From: Caryophanales bacterium UBA6768
Lineage (GTDB): Bacteria; Bacillota; Bacilli; Bacillales_D; Amphibacillaceae
Reading direction: 5' to 3'
Length of the DNA stretch: 20,693 nucleotides
Assembly (NCBI GenBank): GCA_002453315.1
Contig: DKGO01000184.1
Location: 1 to 20,693 of the forward strand
In this document: positions 7,770 to 16,472 of the stretch, one piece after another
How positions within the stretch are numbered: position 1 is the stretch's first letter
Layout of the letters: the number at the start of each line of letters is the position of its first letter
The notes under the pieces: generated by a model
Databases searched by the model: none
What the model saw: the letters and a program-made list of their open reading frames with translations, nothing else
What the model was told of the DNA's origin: nothing
Made by a program: the position numbers and the translations under genes

Positions 7770-9407
7770 GTGAAAAAGAATTGGTTGATTTTGTTAATGA
7801 CGATGTTAACTATAGTTATTCTTGCAGCTTGTTCAAATAATAATGCTAATAATAATAGTGATGATGGAAATAATGCAAGTACAGACAACGAGGCCGAAGA
7901 TGGTGGAACATTAATTTTTGCTAGAGGTGCTGATTCTGTTTCACTTGATCCAATCGATATGACTGATGGTGAATCATTACGTGTTACGAACAATATATAT
8001 GATACTTTGTTTGTTTATGATGAAAATTTGGAACTTCAAGGGGCACTTGCTGAAGATTATGAAGTTGCTGAAGACGGTAAAACATGGACAATCACTTTGA
8101 AAGACGGCATCAAATTCCATGATGGAACAGACTTTAATGCTGAAGCAGTTGTTTTCAATTTTGAACGTTGGATGGACTTAGATAACCCATATCACAATGG
8201 CGACTTTGCTTACTATCCATTCCTTTTTGGTGGATTTAAAGGAGAAGATGGTCATTTAATTGAATACGTTGAAGCAAAAGATGACACTACTTTAGAATTT
8301 AAATTAACGGACGAAGTTGGTGGATTTATTACTTATCTAACTGTACCTTTTTTCGGCATTGCTAGCCCTTCTGCCATAGAAGAGTATGAAGATGACTTTT
8401 ATGAAAATCCAGTGGGTACTGGTCCATTCAAATTTAAAAGCTGGACAAGAAATGATAATATCGTGTTAGAAAAAAACGAAAATTATTATGAAGAAGGAAA
8501 ACCGAAATTAGATCAATTAATTATCCAAACGATTCCAGATAATGCGGCAAGATTGACTTCCTTACTAGCCGGGGATATTGACATGATGGATGGCTTGAGC
8601 CCGGAAGATAGTGGTAGAGTTGATGAAACTGATGGATATCACTTTGTGCCACGTCCAAGCTTTAACTTTTCATATATGGCTTTTAATATGGAAAAAGAGC
8701 CATTTGATAATGAAAAGGTAAGAAAAGCAATTGATATGGCAATCAATAAAGACGCGATTATCGATTCATTTTTCAACGGACTAGCTGAGGTTGCTACGAA
8801 TGCTGTTCCACCAAGCTTATGGGGCTTTAATGATGAGATTGAGCCTGTTAAATATGATGTAGAGGCGGCAAAAGAACTATTAGCTGAGGCTGGCTATGAA
8901 AATGGATTCGAAACAACATTATTTACGATGGATAACCCACGTGAATACATGCCACAACCAATGAAAATCGCTGAAGCTATTCAATCTGATTTAAGCGAAA
9001 TTGGGATCACCGCGGAAATAGTCACTTATGAATGGGCAACTTATTTAGAAAAGGCAAGTCAAGGGGAACATGAAATGGGATTATTCGGTTGGACAGGTGT
9101 TTTAGCTGACCCAGACGATTTTCTATTCCCTAACTTAAGTGCCATTGAGGCGGAAAAACCAGCTTCGAACTATGCGTTTTATAAAAGTGAAGAATTCACT
9201 CAGCTATTGTTAGATGCAAAAACAACGTTGGATGAAGATGAGCGTGCGGAAATGTATAAAGAAGCACAAAGGATTCAGTTTGAAGATAGACCATTGTCTA
9301 TGTTAGCACATACGACACCACCACTAGCCTTATCAGACAATGTGGAAGGTTTTGTGCCACATCCTATGACTAGTGATGATTTTTCAAATGTATCATTAAG
9401 TCACTAA
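7770..9407 (+). CDS. Oligopeptide/dipeptide-type solute-binding lipoprotein
   Basis: Extracellular substrate receptor of the family 5 (DppA/OppA-like) class, 545 residues. It starts at GTG with AAAGGGGA about 7 nt upstream. A lipoprotein signal ends in LAAC with lipidated Cys21, followed by an Asn/Asp-rich linker (about 22-45). Family features follow: YDTLFVYDENLELQGALAED, the WTITLKDGIKFHDGT stretch, and DNAARLTSLLAGDID. Typical ligands are peptides, but nickel, glutathione and other compounds are known for this family. No permease or ATPase of a peptide transporter is in the window, and a terminator follows, so it is an orphan that must borrow a transporter encoded elsewhere. Confidence 0.93.
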   Translation: MKKNWLILLMTMLTIVILAACSNNNANNNSDDGNNASTDNEAEDGGTLIFARGADSVSLDPIDMTDGESLRVTNNIYDTLFVYDENLELQGALAEDYEVAEDGKTWTITLKDGIKFHDGTDFNAEAVVFNFERWMDLDNPYHNGDFAYYPFLFGGFKGEDGHLIEYVEAKDDTTLEFKLTDEVGGFITYLTVPFFGIASPSAIEEYEDDFYENPVGTGPFKFKSWTRNDNIVLEKNENYYEEGKPKLDQLIIQTIPDNAARLTSLLAGDIDMMDGLSPEDSGRVDETDGYHFVPRPSFNFSYMAFNMEKEPFDNEKVRKAIDMAINKDAIIDSFFNGLAEVATNAVPPSLWGFNDEIEPVKYDVEAAKELLAEAGYENGFETTLFTMDNPREYMPQPMKIAEAIQSDLSEIGITAEIVTYEWATYLEKASQGEHEMGLFGWTGVLADPDDFLFPNLSAIEAEKPASNYAFYKSEEFTQLLLDAKTTLDEDERAEMYKEAQRIQFEDRPLSMLAHTTPPLALSDNVEGFVPHPMTSDDFSNVSLSH

Positions 9408-9415
9408 ACCAAATG

Positions 9416-9442
9416 AAGGCCCTAATTTAATTAGGGTCTTTC
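9416..9442 (+). terminator. Intrinsic terminator after the binding-protein gene
   Basis: Stem CCCTAAT / ATTAGGG (9420-9426 with 9430-9436), 3-nt loop, then TCTTTC. The U-run is short, so some read-through into the peptidase gene 40 bp downstream is possible. Confidence 0.7.
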
Positions 9443-9479
9443 ATAAACTGTCAGCACGTTTTAAAGAGAGGGGCTGTTG

Positions 9480-11471
9480 GTGAATATGAAACGTCATTTA
9501 TTGGCTGAAGACCTACTAAATTTAGAAATATATAGTGATCCACAAATTACGCCAAATGGGAATGGCTATGCATTTGTATCCACAACTATCAATGATCAAA
9601 AAGAGTATGAGTCCAATTTGTATTTTCAGCAATTTGGTCAACATGAACTAAAGCAGTGGACATTTGGTCATGTGAAAAACAGTCATCCGCGATTTTCACC
9701 TTGTGGAAAATATGTCGTTTTTCAATCCAATCGTACAGGGGTCCCACAGCTTTGGATGCTGCCAACAGATGGGGGAGAGGCAAGACAGCTCACTACTTTT
9801 AAATATGGAGCCGAAACACCCCACTGGTCAAAAGATGGTAAGCAGATTATTTTCAGTGCTTTGTTAGAAGAAAATGATCATGTTCAAGAACAACATGAGT
9901 TAACAGTAGAAGAAAGATTGAAAGAACAGGAAGAGTCTAGCAAGCAACCGATGATTATCAATGAGTTAAACCATAAAAAAGATGCAGTTGGATTTTATGA
10001 TCATAAACGGCGTCAACTAGTTCTTTATGATGTTGAAAAAGAAACGTTTATACAGTTAACAAATAAATTTGCTAACCATCATATTGAGGATATATCACCT
10101 GATGGGAACCAAATTATATTTACTGCAAATTATGAGGATGTAGATGGTGAGGAAGCTTTTCAGCTTTATTTATTGAATATCCGGGCAAGCTCAGTGACTA
10201 AACTAATGAATGGTATGGGCACCTATAGCAATGCTAGCTTTTCCCCTAGTGGCGATAGGATCATTTGTTATGGTCATGAGTTTGCCTATAAAGAAGCAAC
10301 CATCAATGAATTATTTTTATTTGATATAGATTCTGGTGAACGAACCTGTCTAAGTGAAGCGTGGGATATGCAACTTGATGATTTCATGATTGGCGACTGT
10401 AGATGGGGGCAATCGACGACAGGACCAGTTTGGTCTAAGGACGGGGAAACGATATTTTTTATTGCTACTCATTTTGGGTCTACAGCATTATATGAAGTCG
10501 ACTTACTAGGTAATTTAAAGGAATTATATAAATCTAATCAACACTTATTTAGTTTTACATATAATGGGGTAGACGATAATTTTGTCTTAGGTATTAGTAA
10601 CCCAACGATGCCGTGCAATTTTTATCAATTAACGGGGAATGGGTTGGAGCAATTAACAAATGCAAATGAATTTTTAGAGAGTGTAACTTTATCAGAGCCA
10701 GAAACAATCACGATTACTGCGGAGGATGGGCTTGACATTCAGGGATGGTTATTACGGCCTTATGAATTTGATGGAGAAAGGAAATATCCATTGATTCTAG
10801 AAATTCATGGAGGCCCCCATGCCATGTATGGGAATACCTTTTTCCATGAAATGCAATTACTTGCTGCAAAAGGATATGTTGTCTTGTACACGAATCCACG
10901 GGGTAGCCATGGGTATGGGCAGCAATTTGCTCACGGATGTTTTGCCGATTATGGGGGAAAGGATTATCAGGATCTCATGACATCTGTTGATCACGTACTA
11001 GAACAATATGATTTTATCGATCAGGACCGTCTTGGTGTAACCGGTGGAAGTTATGGTGGATTTATGACGAATTGGATTGTTAGTCATACGGATCGATTTA
11101 AAGCAGCAGTAACACAACGTTCCATCTCTAACTGGTTAAGTATGTACGGTGTCAGTGATATAGGGTATTTCTTTTGTAAATGGGAACTAGGTGTCGATTT
11201 ATTTGATAGTCCAGAAAAGCTCTGGGAGTTTTCCCCACTAAAATATGTCAAAAATGTCGAAACCCCTTTATTAATTTTGCACAGTGAAAAAGATTTAAAT
11301 GTTGGTATTGAACAATCAGAACAATTATTTACAGCATTAAAATATTTAGGAAAAGAAGTTGAATTTATTCGCTTTCCTAATGAAAACCATGAACTAAGTC
11401 GTAGTGGAGATCCAAAATTACGCTTAGAAAGACTTAATCATATCTGTCGTTGGTTTCAAAAGTATTTATAA
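9480..11471 (+). CDS. yuxL: S9-family acylaminoacyl/prolyl oligopeptidase, YuxL-like
   Basis: Cytoplasmic serine peptidase of 663 residues that trims short or blocked peptides. The N-terminal half (to about 390) is a beta-propeller with repeated blades such as FSPCGKYVVFQSN and WSKDGKQIIF. The C-terminal half is an alpha/beta hydrolase with HGGPHAMYG (oxyanion region), nucleophile Ser524 in GGSYGG, Asp605 in HSEKD and His637 in NENHELSRSG, so the triad is complete. From memory it closely matches B. subtilis YuxL along its length. GTG 9480 is preferred because AGAGG lies about 8 nt upstream; TTG 9477 and ATG 9486 are alternatives with poorer spacing. Its neighbour, a peptide-binding lipoprotein, fits a role in using imported peptides. 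Confidence 0.93.
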   Translation: MNMKRHLLAEDLLNLEIYSDPQITPNGNGYAFVSTTINDQKEYESNLYFQQFGQHELKQWTFGHVKNSHPRFSPCGKYVVFQSNRTGVPQLWMLPTDGGEARQLTTFKYGAETPHWSKDGKQIIFSALLEENDHVQEQHELTVEERLKEQEESSKQPMIINELNHKKDAVGFYDHKRRQLVLYDVEKETFIQLTNKFANHHIEDISPDGNQIIFTANYEDVDGEEAFQLYLLNIRASSVTKLMNGMGTYSNASFSPSGDRIICYGHEFAYKEATINELFLFDIDSGERTCLSEAWDMQLDDFMIGDCRWGQSTTGPVWSKDGETIFFIATHFGSTALYEVDLLGNLKELYKSNQHLFSFTYNGVDDNFVLGISNPTMPCNFYQLTGNGLEQLTNANEFLESVTLSEPETITITAEDGLDIQGWLLRPYEFDGERKYPLILEIHGGPHAMYGNTFFHEMQLLAAKGYVVLYTNPRGSHGYGQQFAHGCFADYGGKDYQDLMTSVDHVLEQYDFIDQDRLGVTGGSYGGFMTNWIVSHTDRFKAAVTQRSISNWLSMYGVSDIGYFFCKWELGVDLFDSPEKLWEFSPLKYVKNVETPLLILHSEKDLNVGIEQSEQLFTALKYLGKEVEFIRFPNENHELSRSGDPKLRLERLNHICRWFQKYL

Positions 11472-11515
11472 CATAACAAATTACTGGTTAAGACCCCCCT
11501 TTAAATAATAAAAGT

Positions 11516-11546
11516 GCGGCAACGTTAACGTTGTCGTATTTTTATT
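11516..11546 (+). terminator. Intrinsic terminator after the peptidase gene
   Basis: Stem GCGGCAACG / CGTTGTCGT (11516-11524 with 11529-11537, two wobbles), TTAA loop, then ATTTTTATTT. Confidence 0.85.
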
Positions 11547-11596
11547 TACGTTTGAAAAAGAGGATTTATAATAGTTAGTATGAAATATGATGTTAC

Positions 11597-11643
11597 AGCA
11601 TCGGTTTCATTATCTTTGATGCTCTAATTTATCATGATATAAT
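11597..11643 (+). promoter_or_regulatory. Promoter with overlapping inverted repeat
   Basis: TTGATG (11616-11621), 16-bp spacer and TATAAT (11638-11643) form a good sigma-A promoter for the GAF/PucR gene. AGCATC (11597-11602) and GATGCT (11618-11623) are inverted around 15 bp, and the right arm covers the -35 box. This fits a repressor site, perhaps autoregulatory. Confidence 0.55.
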
Positions 11644-11687
11644 ACATGAACAAACCGAATTAACATAATGAGAATTGTGGTGAAACC

Positions 11688-13397
11688 ATGCAAAATAATG
11701 AACAAAACCAACCCCCAAATGAAATTAGTGAACGAATAGAAGTGCTCTTTAATATTAACCAAATGTTAACCTCAAGTTTAGACTTTAATGAAATTTTGAC
11801 CCGCGTATTGCAAGAATGTGTTGGTTTCTTTCAATCCGATGCCGGCATGATTCTGCTTTATGATGAAGAAAGAAAACAATTAATTCCCCATAATTATTAC
11901 GGGATTGATGACAAGGCCAAACAGATTTCATTAAAAATAGGAGAAGGGATTTCTGGTAAAGTTTTTCAAAGTAATGAAGCAGTGTTACTTATATATCCTG
12001 ACGATGTACAAGAAGCGATGGAAGATATCAATGAAGATGATAAAGAATTATTCGAAGAGTCAATCGGGCACTGGAATGCGAAACCCTACAGTGTAATGTG
12101 TGCCCCACTACTTTATAAAAATAAAAATCTTGGTGTATTAACCTTGGACTTTTTTGAAGATGGCGGAAAAATAAATAAACACGATCTTCGTTTACTTCAA
12201 ATCATTGCTAGTCAGGCTGCGATTGCTTATCAAAATGCAATCACCTTTGAAAATGAAAAGAAAATTGTTGAAGGATTAAATGAAACGATTTCCGCCAATA
12301 CAATGCTTTCCAATACAGCTCTCCAAGGAAAAGGAATTAACCATATATGTGAAACCATTTCTAAGATTATTAAATTACCCGTTTGGTTATTTGATAGCCT
12401 ATTATACACTAGGTATCGTTCAGAAGACTTTAATCATCCGGTTAATTTTTTAAACTATGTTTACGACACATACTTTTATCATAATTCCATCATTGTAGAA
12501 GATGGTTTTGCTATTTATCCAATTAAGACAAAAAATGAAACTTTAGGCTTTTTTATTATTGAATTATTTGAAAAGGAACTACCTGATTTTACAAGAATGT
12601 CAATAGAACACGGGTTAAATATCATTGCACTAGAACTTATTAAGGAAAAAGAAATTTATTATACAAAGGTCCAGGTCGTTGGTGAAATTTTCAATGAATA
12701 TTTTGTTCATAAAAAACAATCAACCCTAATTCAACGCCTTGAAAAATTCGGTGTTAGTAAAGATATCCCGTGCTACTATATTCTCTTCGACAAAGTAACC
12801 GATGTTGAAGTAGAAAAAATATACAATGTTATTTTTAAGGAATCAATTGGACTGACTTATAAACCGCTACTGACATCGAAAGGAGCTATTTATTTTTCAA
12901 AACAGGATAAAAAGGATTTGAAAAATTTCTTAAGTAATTTAGATAAAATATTAAGAAGATTTAAAATAGAAGCAAATATGTTAGTTGGGAGAAAAGTGAA
13001 CAGTATCGTGGAAATAGAATCGTCCTATCAAGATGCCTTATCGATGCTAGGAAATGATTCTTTAAAATCAAAACATATTATTTTGTACGATGACCTAACG
13101 ATTGAAAAGCTTTTTATGGAGCTTGAAAAAGAAAATATCTTTGATTATATTGAATTAACATTAAAAGACCTCATCAATGATGATACAAGAAGTAAGCAAT
13201 TGTTGGAAACCTTAAGCATCTATATTGATTGTCATAAGGACCCACATAAAGCGAGTGAAAATTTATACATTCATATCAATACATTGTACTACCGATTAAA
13301 AGTTATTGAGAATGAATTGGATATAAAATTTTCCAACCAAGAAGATTGGCTAAATATTCATTTAGCAGTAAAACTATTGGAATTGAATAGGGAGTAA
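11688..13397 (+). CDS. GAF-domain, PucR/CdaR-type transcription regulator
   Basis: Regulator of 569 residues. The N-terminal GAF domain (about 8-185) has SERIEVLFNINQMLTSSLDFNEIL, the IGEGISGKVFQ stretch and CAPLLYKNKNLGVLTLDFF, and should bind a small ligand. A middle region of unclear fold (about 200-480) resembles the CdaR-type linker. The C-terminal PucR helix-turn-helix (about 500-569) has the typical NLYIHINTLYYRLKVIE stretch. The start ATG has GTGGTG about 6 nt upstream. PucR-class proteins often activate catabolism of purines, sugar diacids, proline or similar compounds. It may control the nearby ureohydrolase and peptide genes, but its only certain neighbour is itself: terminators separate it from both sides. 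Confidence 0.9.
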   Translation: MQNNEQNQPPNEISERIEVLFNINQMLTSSLDFNEILTRVLQECVGFFQSDAGMILLYDEERKQLIPHNYYGIDDKAKQISLKIGEGISGKVFQSNEAVLLIYPDDVQEAMEDINEDDKELFEESIGHWNAKPYSVMCAPLLYKNKNLGVLTLDFFEDGGKINKHDLRLLQIIASQAAIAYQNAITFENEKKIVEGLNETISANTMLSNTALQGKGINHICETISKIIKLPVWLFDSLLYTRYRSEDFNHPVNFLNYVYDTYFYHNSIIVEDGFAIYPIKTKNETLGFFIIELFEKELPDFTRMSIEHGLNIIALELIKEKEIYYTKVQVVGEIFNEYFVHKKQSTLIQRLEKFGVSKDIPCYYILFDKVTDVEVEKIYNVIFKESIGLTYKPLLTSKGAIYFSKQDKKDLKNFLSNLDKILRRFKIEANMLVGRKVNSIVEIESSYQDALSMLGNDSLKSKHIILYDDLTIEKLFMELEKENIFDYIELTLKDLINDDTRSKQLLETLSIYIDCHKDPHKASENLYIHINTLYYRLKVIENELDIKFSNQEDWLNIHLAVKLLELNRE

Positions 13398-13508
13398 ATA
13401 GGGGAAAGCAAGATAATAGTACAGAGATGTCTTCGTTACGATACTACGATTGATCTTAGAAAATTAGCTTACGGAAACTCTAATTACTTGATTAAGAAAT
13501 TTATTAGT

Positions 13509-13562
13509 GGGAAAGCCCATGCCTTTAGATGGTGAAGGGAAGCGTAAATGGGTTTCCCTTTT
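13509..13562 (+). terminator. Hairpin at convergent junction, probable terminator
   Basis: GGGAAAGCCCAT (13509-13520) pairs with ATGGGTTTCCC (13548-13558), one bulged G, followed by TTTT. The loop contains CCATGCCTTTAGATGG, a mini-hairpin of the sort found at IS200/IS605 right ends. The rest of the gap 13398-13763 has no gene and no clear terminator for the minus-strand operon. Confidence 0.5.
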
Positions 13563-13763
13563 ACCCAACATGCTCGCAAAATTAATACCTAATTACTGAG
13601 GAGTGTTCTATAAACACCGACGTTAGTGTTGTTAAGCCTAACAAAATTATTCGGATTTACGTATTTGTGGCAGGGGACTGACCTTTCTTTTGACAACTAC
13701 AACTTAGGGATTACAATCTAGTTAAAGTTATTTATTAACACTATTGTGTACAAAATCCGCTAA

Positions 13764-14153
13764 TTATATTTTGTAAGTAAAAGATCCGATTATTTTCTTA
13801 TCGCCCATAGAATTATAAACTGTATAGGAGCAATTATCATGATTTTTGTCCTTGTAATTGGTATAACATTTCATTTTTAATTCTTCACCGGGCTCTACTA
13901 CCCCTACGAATTTACTACTAAAATCGACAAGGGATAGCAATGGGATATGATGATAGATTATTCTAGATACAATCCCCATTACTAACATTCCTTGGGCTAT
14001 AACCCCATTGAATCCAGCCCGTTTTCCAACTTCCTCATCAAAGTGAATTGGGTTAGAGCCACCAGATGCGCCGGCATATTTTTTAATTTGACTCCTACTA
14101 ATTGGTTGGATATCATGTGTAAAAAATAAGTCCTTATCATGATTATTCTCCAT
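13764..14153 (-). CDS. MaoC-like hydratase/dehydratase, HadB-like subunit
   Basis: Hot-dog-fold protein of 129 residues, the usual size for a single MaoC domain, acting on CoA or ACP thioesters. The hydratase motif reads YAGASGGSNPIHFD (26-39), followed by GFNGVIAQGML. His37 is kept. The position of the catalytic Asp in the family motif SGDxNPxH is Gly32, so the normal Asp/His pair is incomplete. It is the last gene of the eight-gene operon, starting 13 nt after the HadA-like stop, with a GGAG 8 nt upstream of ATG. Together with the preceding gene it is built like a heterodimeric dehydratase. Reaction and direction (hydration or dehydration) cannot be told from sequence. Confidence 0.88.
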   Translation of the reverse strand: MENNHDKDLFFTHDIQPISRSQIKKYAGASGGSNPIHFDEEVGKRAGFNGVIAQGMLVMGIVSRIIYHHIPLLSLVDFSSKFVGVVEPGEELKMKCYTNYKDKNHDNCSYTVYNSMGDKKIIGSFTYKI

Positions 14154-14166
14154 TTAATCAACTCCA

Positions 14167-14598
14167 TTATTTTAGTTCGGCAATCGTAATTTCGGATGTT
14201 AGAATTCTTTCATTATTTTGATTAAAATATTGAATAGCTAATATAATCAAGTTCATTCTTTTTTTGGATATTACATTTTTAATAGTCCCAAAAAAGGTAA
14301 TCGTATCCCCTTTGCTTATAAATTTTTCATATTTAAAATCTTGTTGTGCATGGAGGACCTTTTCCTTATTTAATGTTAACTTTTCACATATATAGTCAAA
14401 ACTATAGCCACCCCATAAATCGATTGCTATGGGAAAGGTTGGCGGTGCTATGATATTTTTAAAACCGTTAGATTGCGCTATTTTTTCATTTGAGAAAATA
14501 GAATTTTCAAAGCCAAGTGAATTGGAAAAGTTTTTTATTTTCTCCCCATCAACATGAAACTCTTTTTCTTCTAGTTTTAATCCTATTAGATCATTCAT
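14167..14598 (-). CDS. MaoC N-terminal-type hot-dog protein, HadA-like subunit
   Basis: Hot-dog protein of 143 residues that resembles the non-catalytic partner of two-subunit dehydratases. Seen: FSNSLGFENSIF at the place of the hydratase motif (Asp and His both replaced by Phe), GFKNIIAPPTFPIAI, and HAQQDFKYEKFISKGDTITFFG, the classic HadA-like stretch. In HadAB-type enzymes this subunit helps form the acyl tunnel. ATG 14598 is preferred because AAGGTGGTG lies 6 nt upstream; the in-frame GTG at 14610 is inside that ribosome site. The preceding DctM gene ends 30 nt upstream, so all are co-transcribed. Confidence 0.85.
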   Translation of the reverse strand: MNDLIGLKLEEKEFHVDGEKIKNFSNSLGFENSIFSNEKIAQSNGFKNIIAPPTFPIAIDLWGGYSFDYICEKLTLNKEKVLHAQQDFKYEKFISKGDTITFFGTIKNVISKKRMNLIILAIQYFNQNNERILTSEITIAELK

Positions 14599-14628
14599 AC
14601 AAATCACCACCTTAATTAACTAATATCA

Positions 14629-15903
14629 TCATGTTAATATAAACACAATCCCCGGAAAGAGTAATAATAAACCAATGATTAGCAAATCCATAATGACAAA
14701 CCATGTAATCCCTTTGAACGCAATAGACGGTTCTTCATTTACAGCCCCAGCAGCAACAAATATGTTCATTCCAACTGGTGGTGTAACAAGTCCGATTTCC
14801 GCAACTTTAACAAGTATAATACCAAACCAAATTGGATCGAATCCGAGTGAAATAATTAATGGGAAAGTAAGTGGAATAGTTAAAATAACGACCGATAATT
14901 GATCTAAAAACATTCCCAATAATAAATAGACAATTAAAATTAATACGAGAATCATCCAGTTGGATATATCTAATTGACCAATAAATGTTACCGTTTTTTG
15001 CGCTGCTTGTGTTAACGTTAAATAATATCCAAAAATCATTGCACCGATAATGATAAAAAAGATCATAGTCGATATTTTTAATGTTCTTTCAATGGCAAGA
15101 CTAAATTTTTTCCACGTTAATCTTCCCATAATGAGTGAAATTAGAAATGCAATAAATGCACCTAATCCACCAGCTTCTGTGACAGTGATAACCCCCGTAT
15201 AAATGCTTCCAAGAACAATAATGGATATTAATATAATTGGCCAAATTTTTAATAAAGATAAAAAACGTTGCTTATTGTTGGATTTATCCAATTGGGGAAG
15301 CTTTTCCTTAGATGTTTTAGAAATAATCATTATGGCGATAATATATCCCAAAGCAGTTATAATCCCCGGGAAAACCCCAGCTAGAAACAACAAATTTATC
15401 GGTGTTTCAGTTAATACTCCATATAAAATAAGACCAACGCTCGGTGGTATTAATATCGAAAGGGTACCAGTTACACTTGATACACTTATTGAAAAATAAC
15501 TTGGATACCCATATTTTTTCATTTCTGGATGGGAGATCGTGGATAAGGTAGCTGCAGAGGCTGTACTTGAACCACTCACAGCCCCTAAACCAGTACCTGC
15601 TAAAACAGTTGCAATACCTAATCCACCAGGATAATGGCCTATCCATCTTCTCGCAGCTGTATATACATCACGTGTATAATTTCCCGCCGTCATAAACTCT
15701 GCCATTAAAATAAACATGGGAATCGTTGTAAATAGATAATTTGCCACAGTAGATACAGGTGTTGTTGACAATATTCCGATTAATGAATCCCAGCCACCTA
15801 CCATCAAGAGGCCGATAGCACCGGAAATACCAAGGGAAAAGGCAATTGGTAGTCCTAGGGCTAAAAATAATAGCAGCAAAAATGTTGGTATAATAATTGT
15901 CAT
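14629..15903 (-). CDS. dctM: TRAP transporter large permease (DctM)
   Basis: Large membrane subunit of a tripartite ATP-independent periplasmic-type transporter, 424 residues with about 11-12 hydrophobic segments. It energises uptake of organic acids with an ion gradient. Family stretches include FSLGISGAIGLLMVGGW near the N-terminus, TIPMFILMAEFM, GLGAVSGSSTASAATL, LIPPSVGLILYGVLTE and VTPPVGMNIFVAAG. The start is ATG 15903, with AAGGAG 8 nt upstream. An upstream ATG at 16032 is in frame but lies inside dctQ and would add 43 non-family residues. The ATG overlaps the dctQ stop by 4 nt (ATGA), so translation is coupled. Confidence 0.95.
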   Translation of the reverse strand: MTIIIPTFLLLLFLALGLPIAFSLGISGAIGLLMVGGWDSLIGILSTTPVSTVANYLFTTIPMFILMAEFMTAGNYTRDVYTAARRWIGHYPGGLGIATVLAGTGLGAVSGSSTASAATLSTISHPEMKKYGYPSYFSISVSSVTGTLSILIPPSVGLILYGVLTETPINLLFLAGVFPGIITALGYIIAIMIISKTSKEKLPQLDKSNNKQRFLSLLKIWPIILISIIVLGSIYTGVITVTEAGGLGAFIAFLISLIMGRLTWKKFSLAIERTLKISTMIFFIIIGAMIFGYYLTLTQAAQKTVTFIGQLDISNWMILVLILIVYLLLGMFLDQLSVVILTIPLTFPLIISLGFDPIWFGIILVKVAEIGLVTPPVGMNIFVAAGAVNEEPSIAFKGITWFVIMDLLIIGLLLLFPGIVFILT

Positions 15904-16430
15904 AAATGTAACTCCTTTTTCCCATTTGAGTCTATATATATTTCCTGATGAATTATTGTTTGAATAATTGTGATTAAAATACGAATAAAGAATAGAAAAC
16001 AGCCTATAGAAACCCAGACATAAACTAGCCAAACAGGCCAGTTTATCACACCTATTTCAACTAATTTATGTTGATAGGCATTAAATGTTTTTGTTGTTGC
16101 TAAATAGCCAATGATCAATACTAGTATTGATGCTAGGGACATTAAAACGACATATATATAAATTCTAGCTTTTAACGGGAATTTATTGATAACAAGGTTC
16201 ATACTTATGTGGCCATCTAATTTCATTACATAACTTAAACTTAAAAAAGTAATGATGACCATTAAGTACCCCTCCACCAATTTATAGGCTCCCGGTACTG
16301 GAAAATTAAAGATATATCTGCCTAAGGCGTCAATAACAATTAAAAACATCATTAAAATCACTGTAATTTTAGCAATTAAGAAGAAAAGGGATTCTATTTT
16401 TTTAAAAACACTAATTAACGTTTTTGTCAT
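15900..16430 (-). CDS. dctQ: TRAP transporter small permease (DctQ)
   Basis: Small membrane subunit, 176 residues with four transmembrane segments (about 16-36, 50-68, 87-108, 128-150). The family signature around residues 34-54 is present: DALGRYIFNFPVPGAYKLVEG. The start ATG has AAAGGTGG 9 nt upstream. It sits 42 nt after the receptor gene and overlaps dctM by 4 nt, the usual P-Q-M order. Confidence 0.93.
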   Translation of the reverse strand: MTKTLISVFKKIESLFFLIAKITVILMMFLIVIDALGRYIFNFPVPGAYKLVEGYLMVIITFLSLSYVMKLDGHISMNLVINKFPLKARIYIYVVLMSLASILVLIIGYLATTKTFNAYQHKLVEIGVINWPVWLVYVWVSIGCFLFFIRILITIIQTIIHQEIYIDSNGKKELHL

Positions 16431-16472
16431 TTGGTATTTCCACCTTTATAAGAGAAGAAATAGTTAGTTACA

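Noticed and set aside
15407..15925. Open frames on the minus strand inside dctM that might suggest a frameshift
   Set aside because: They are out-of-frame readings of the intact DctM gene, whose conserved segments all lie in one continuous frame.
15904..16032. N-terminal extension of DctM to 16032
   Set aside because: It lies within dctQ, and the AAGGAG-preceded ATG at 15903 gives the family-typical N-terminus.
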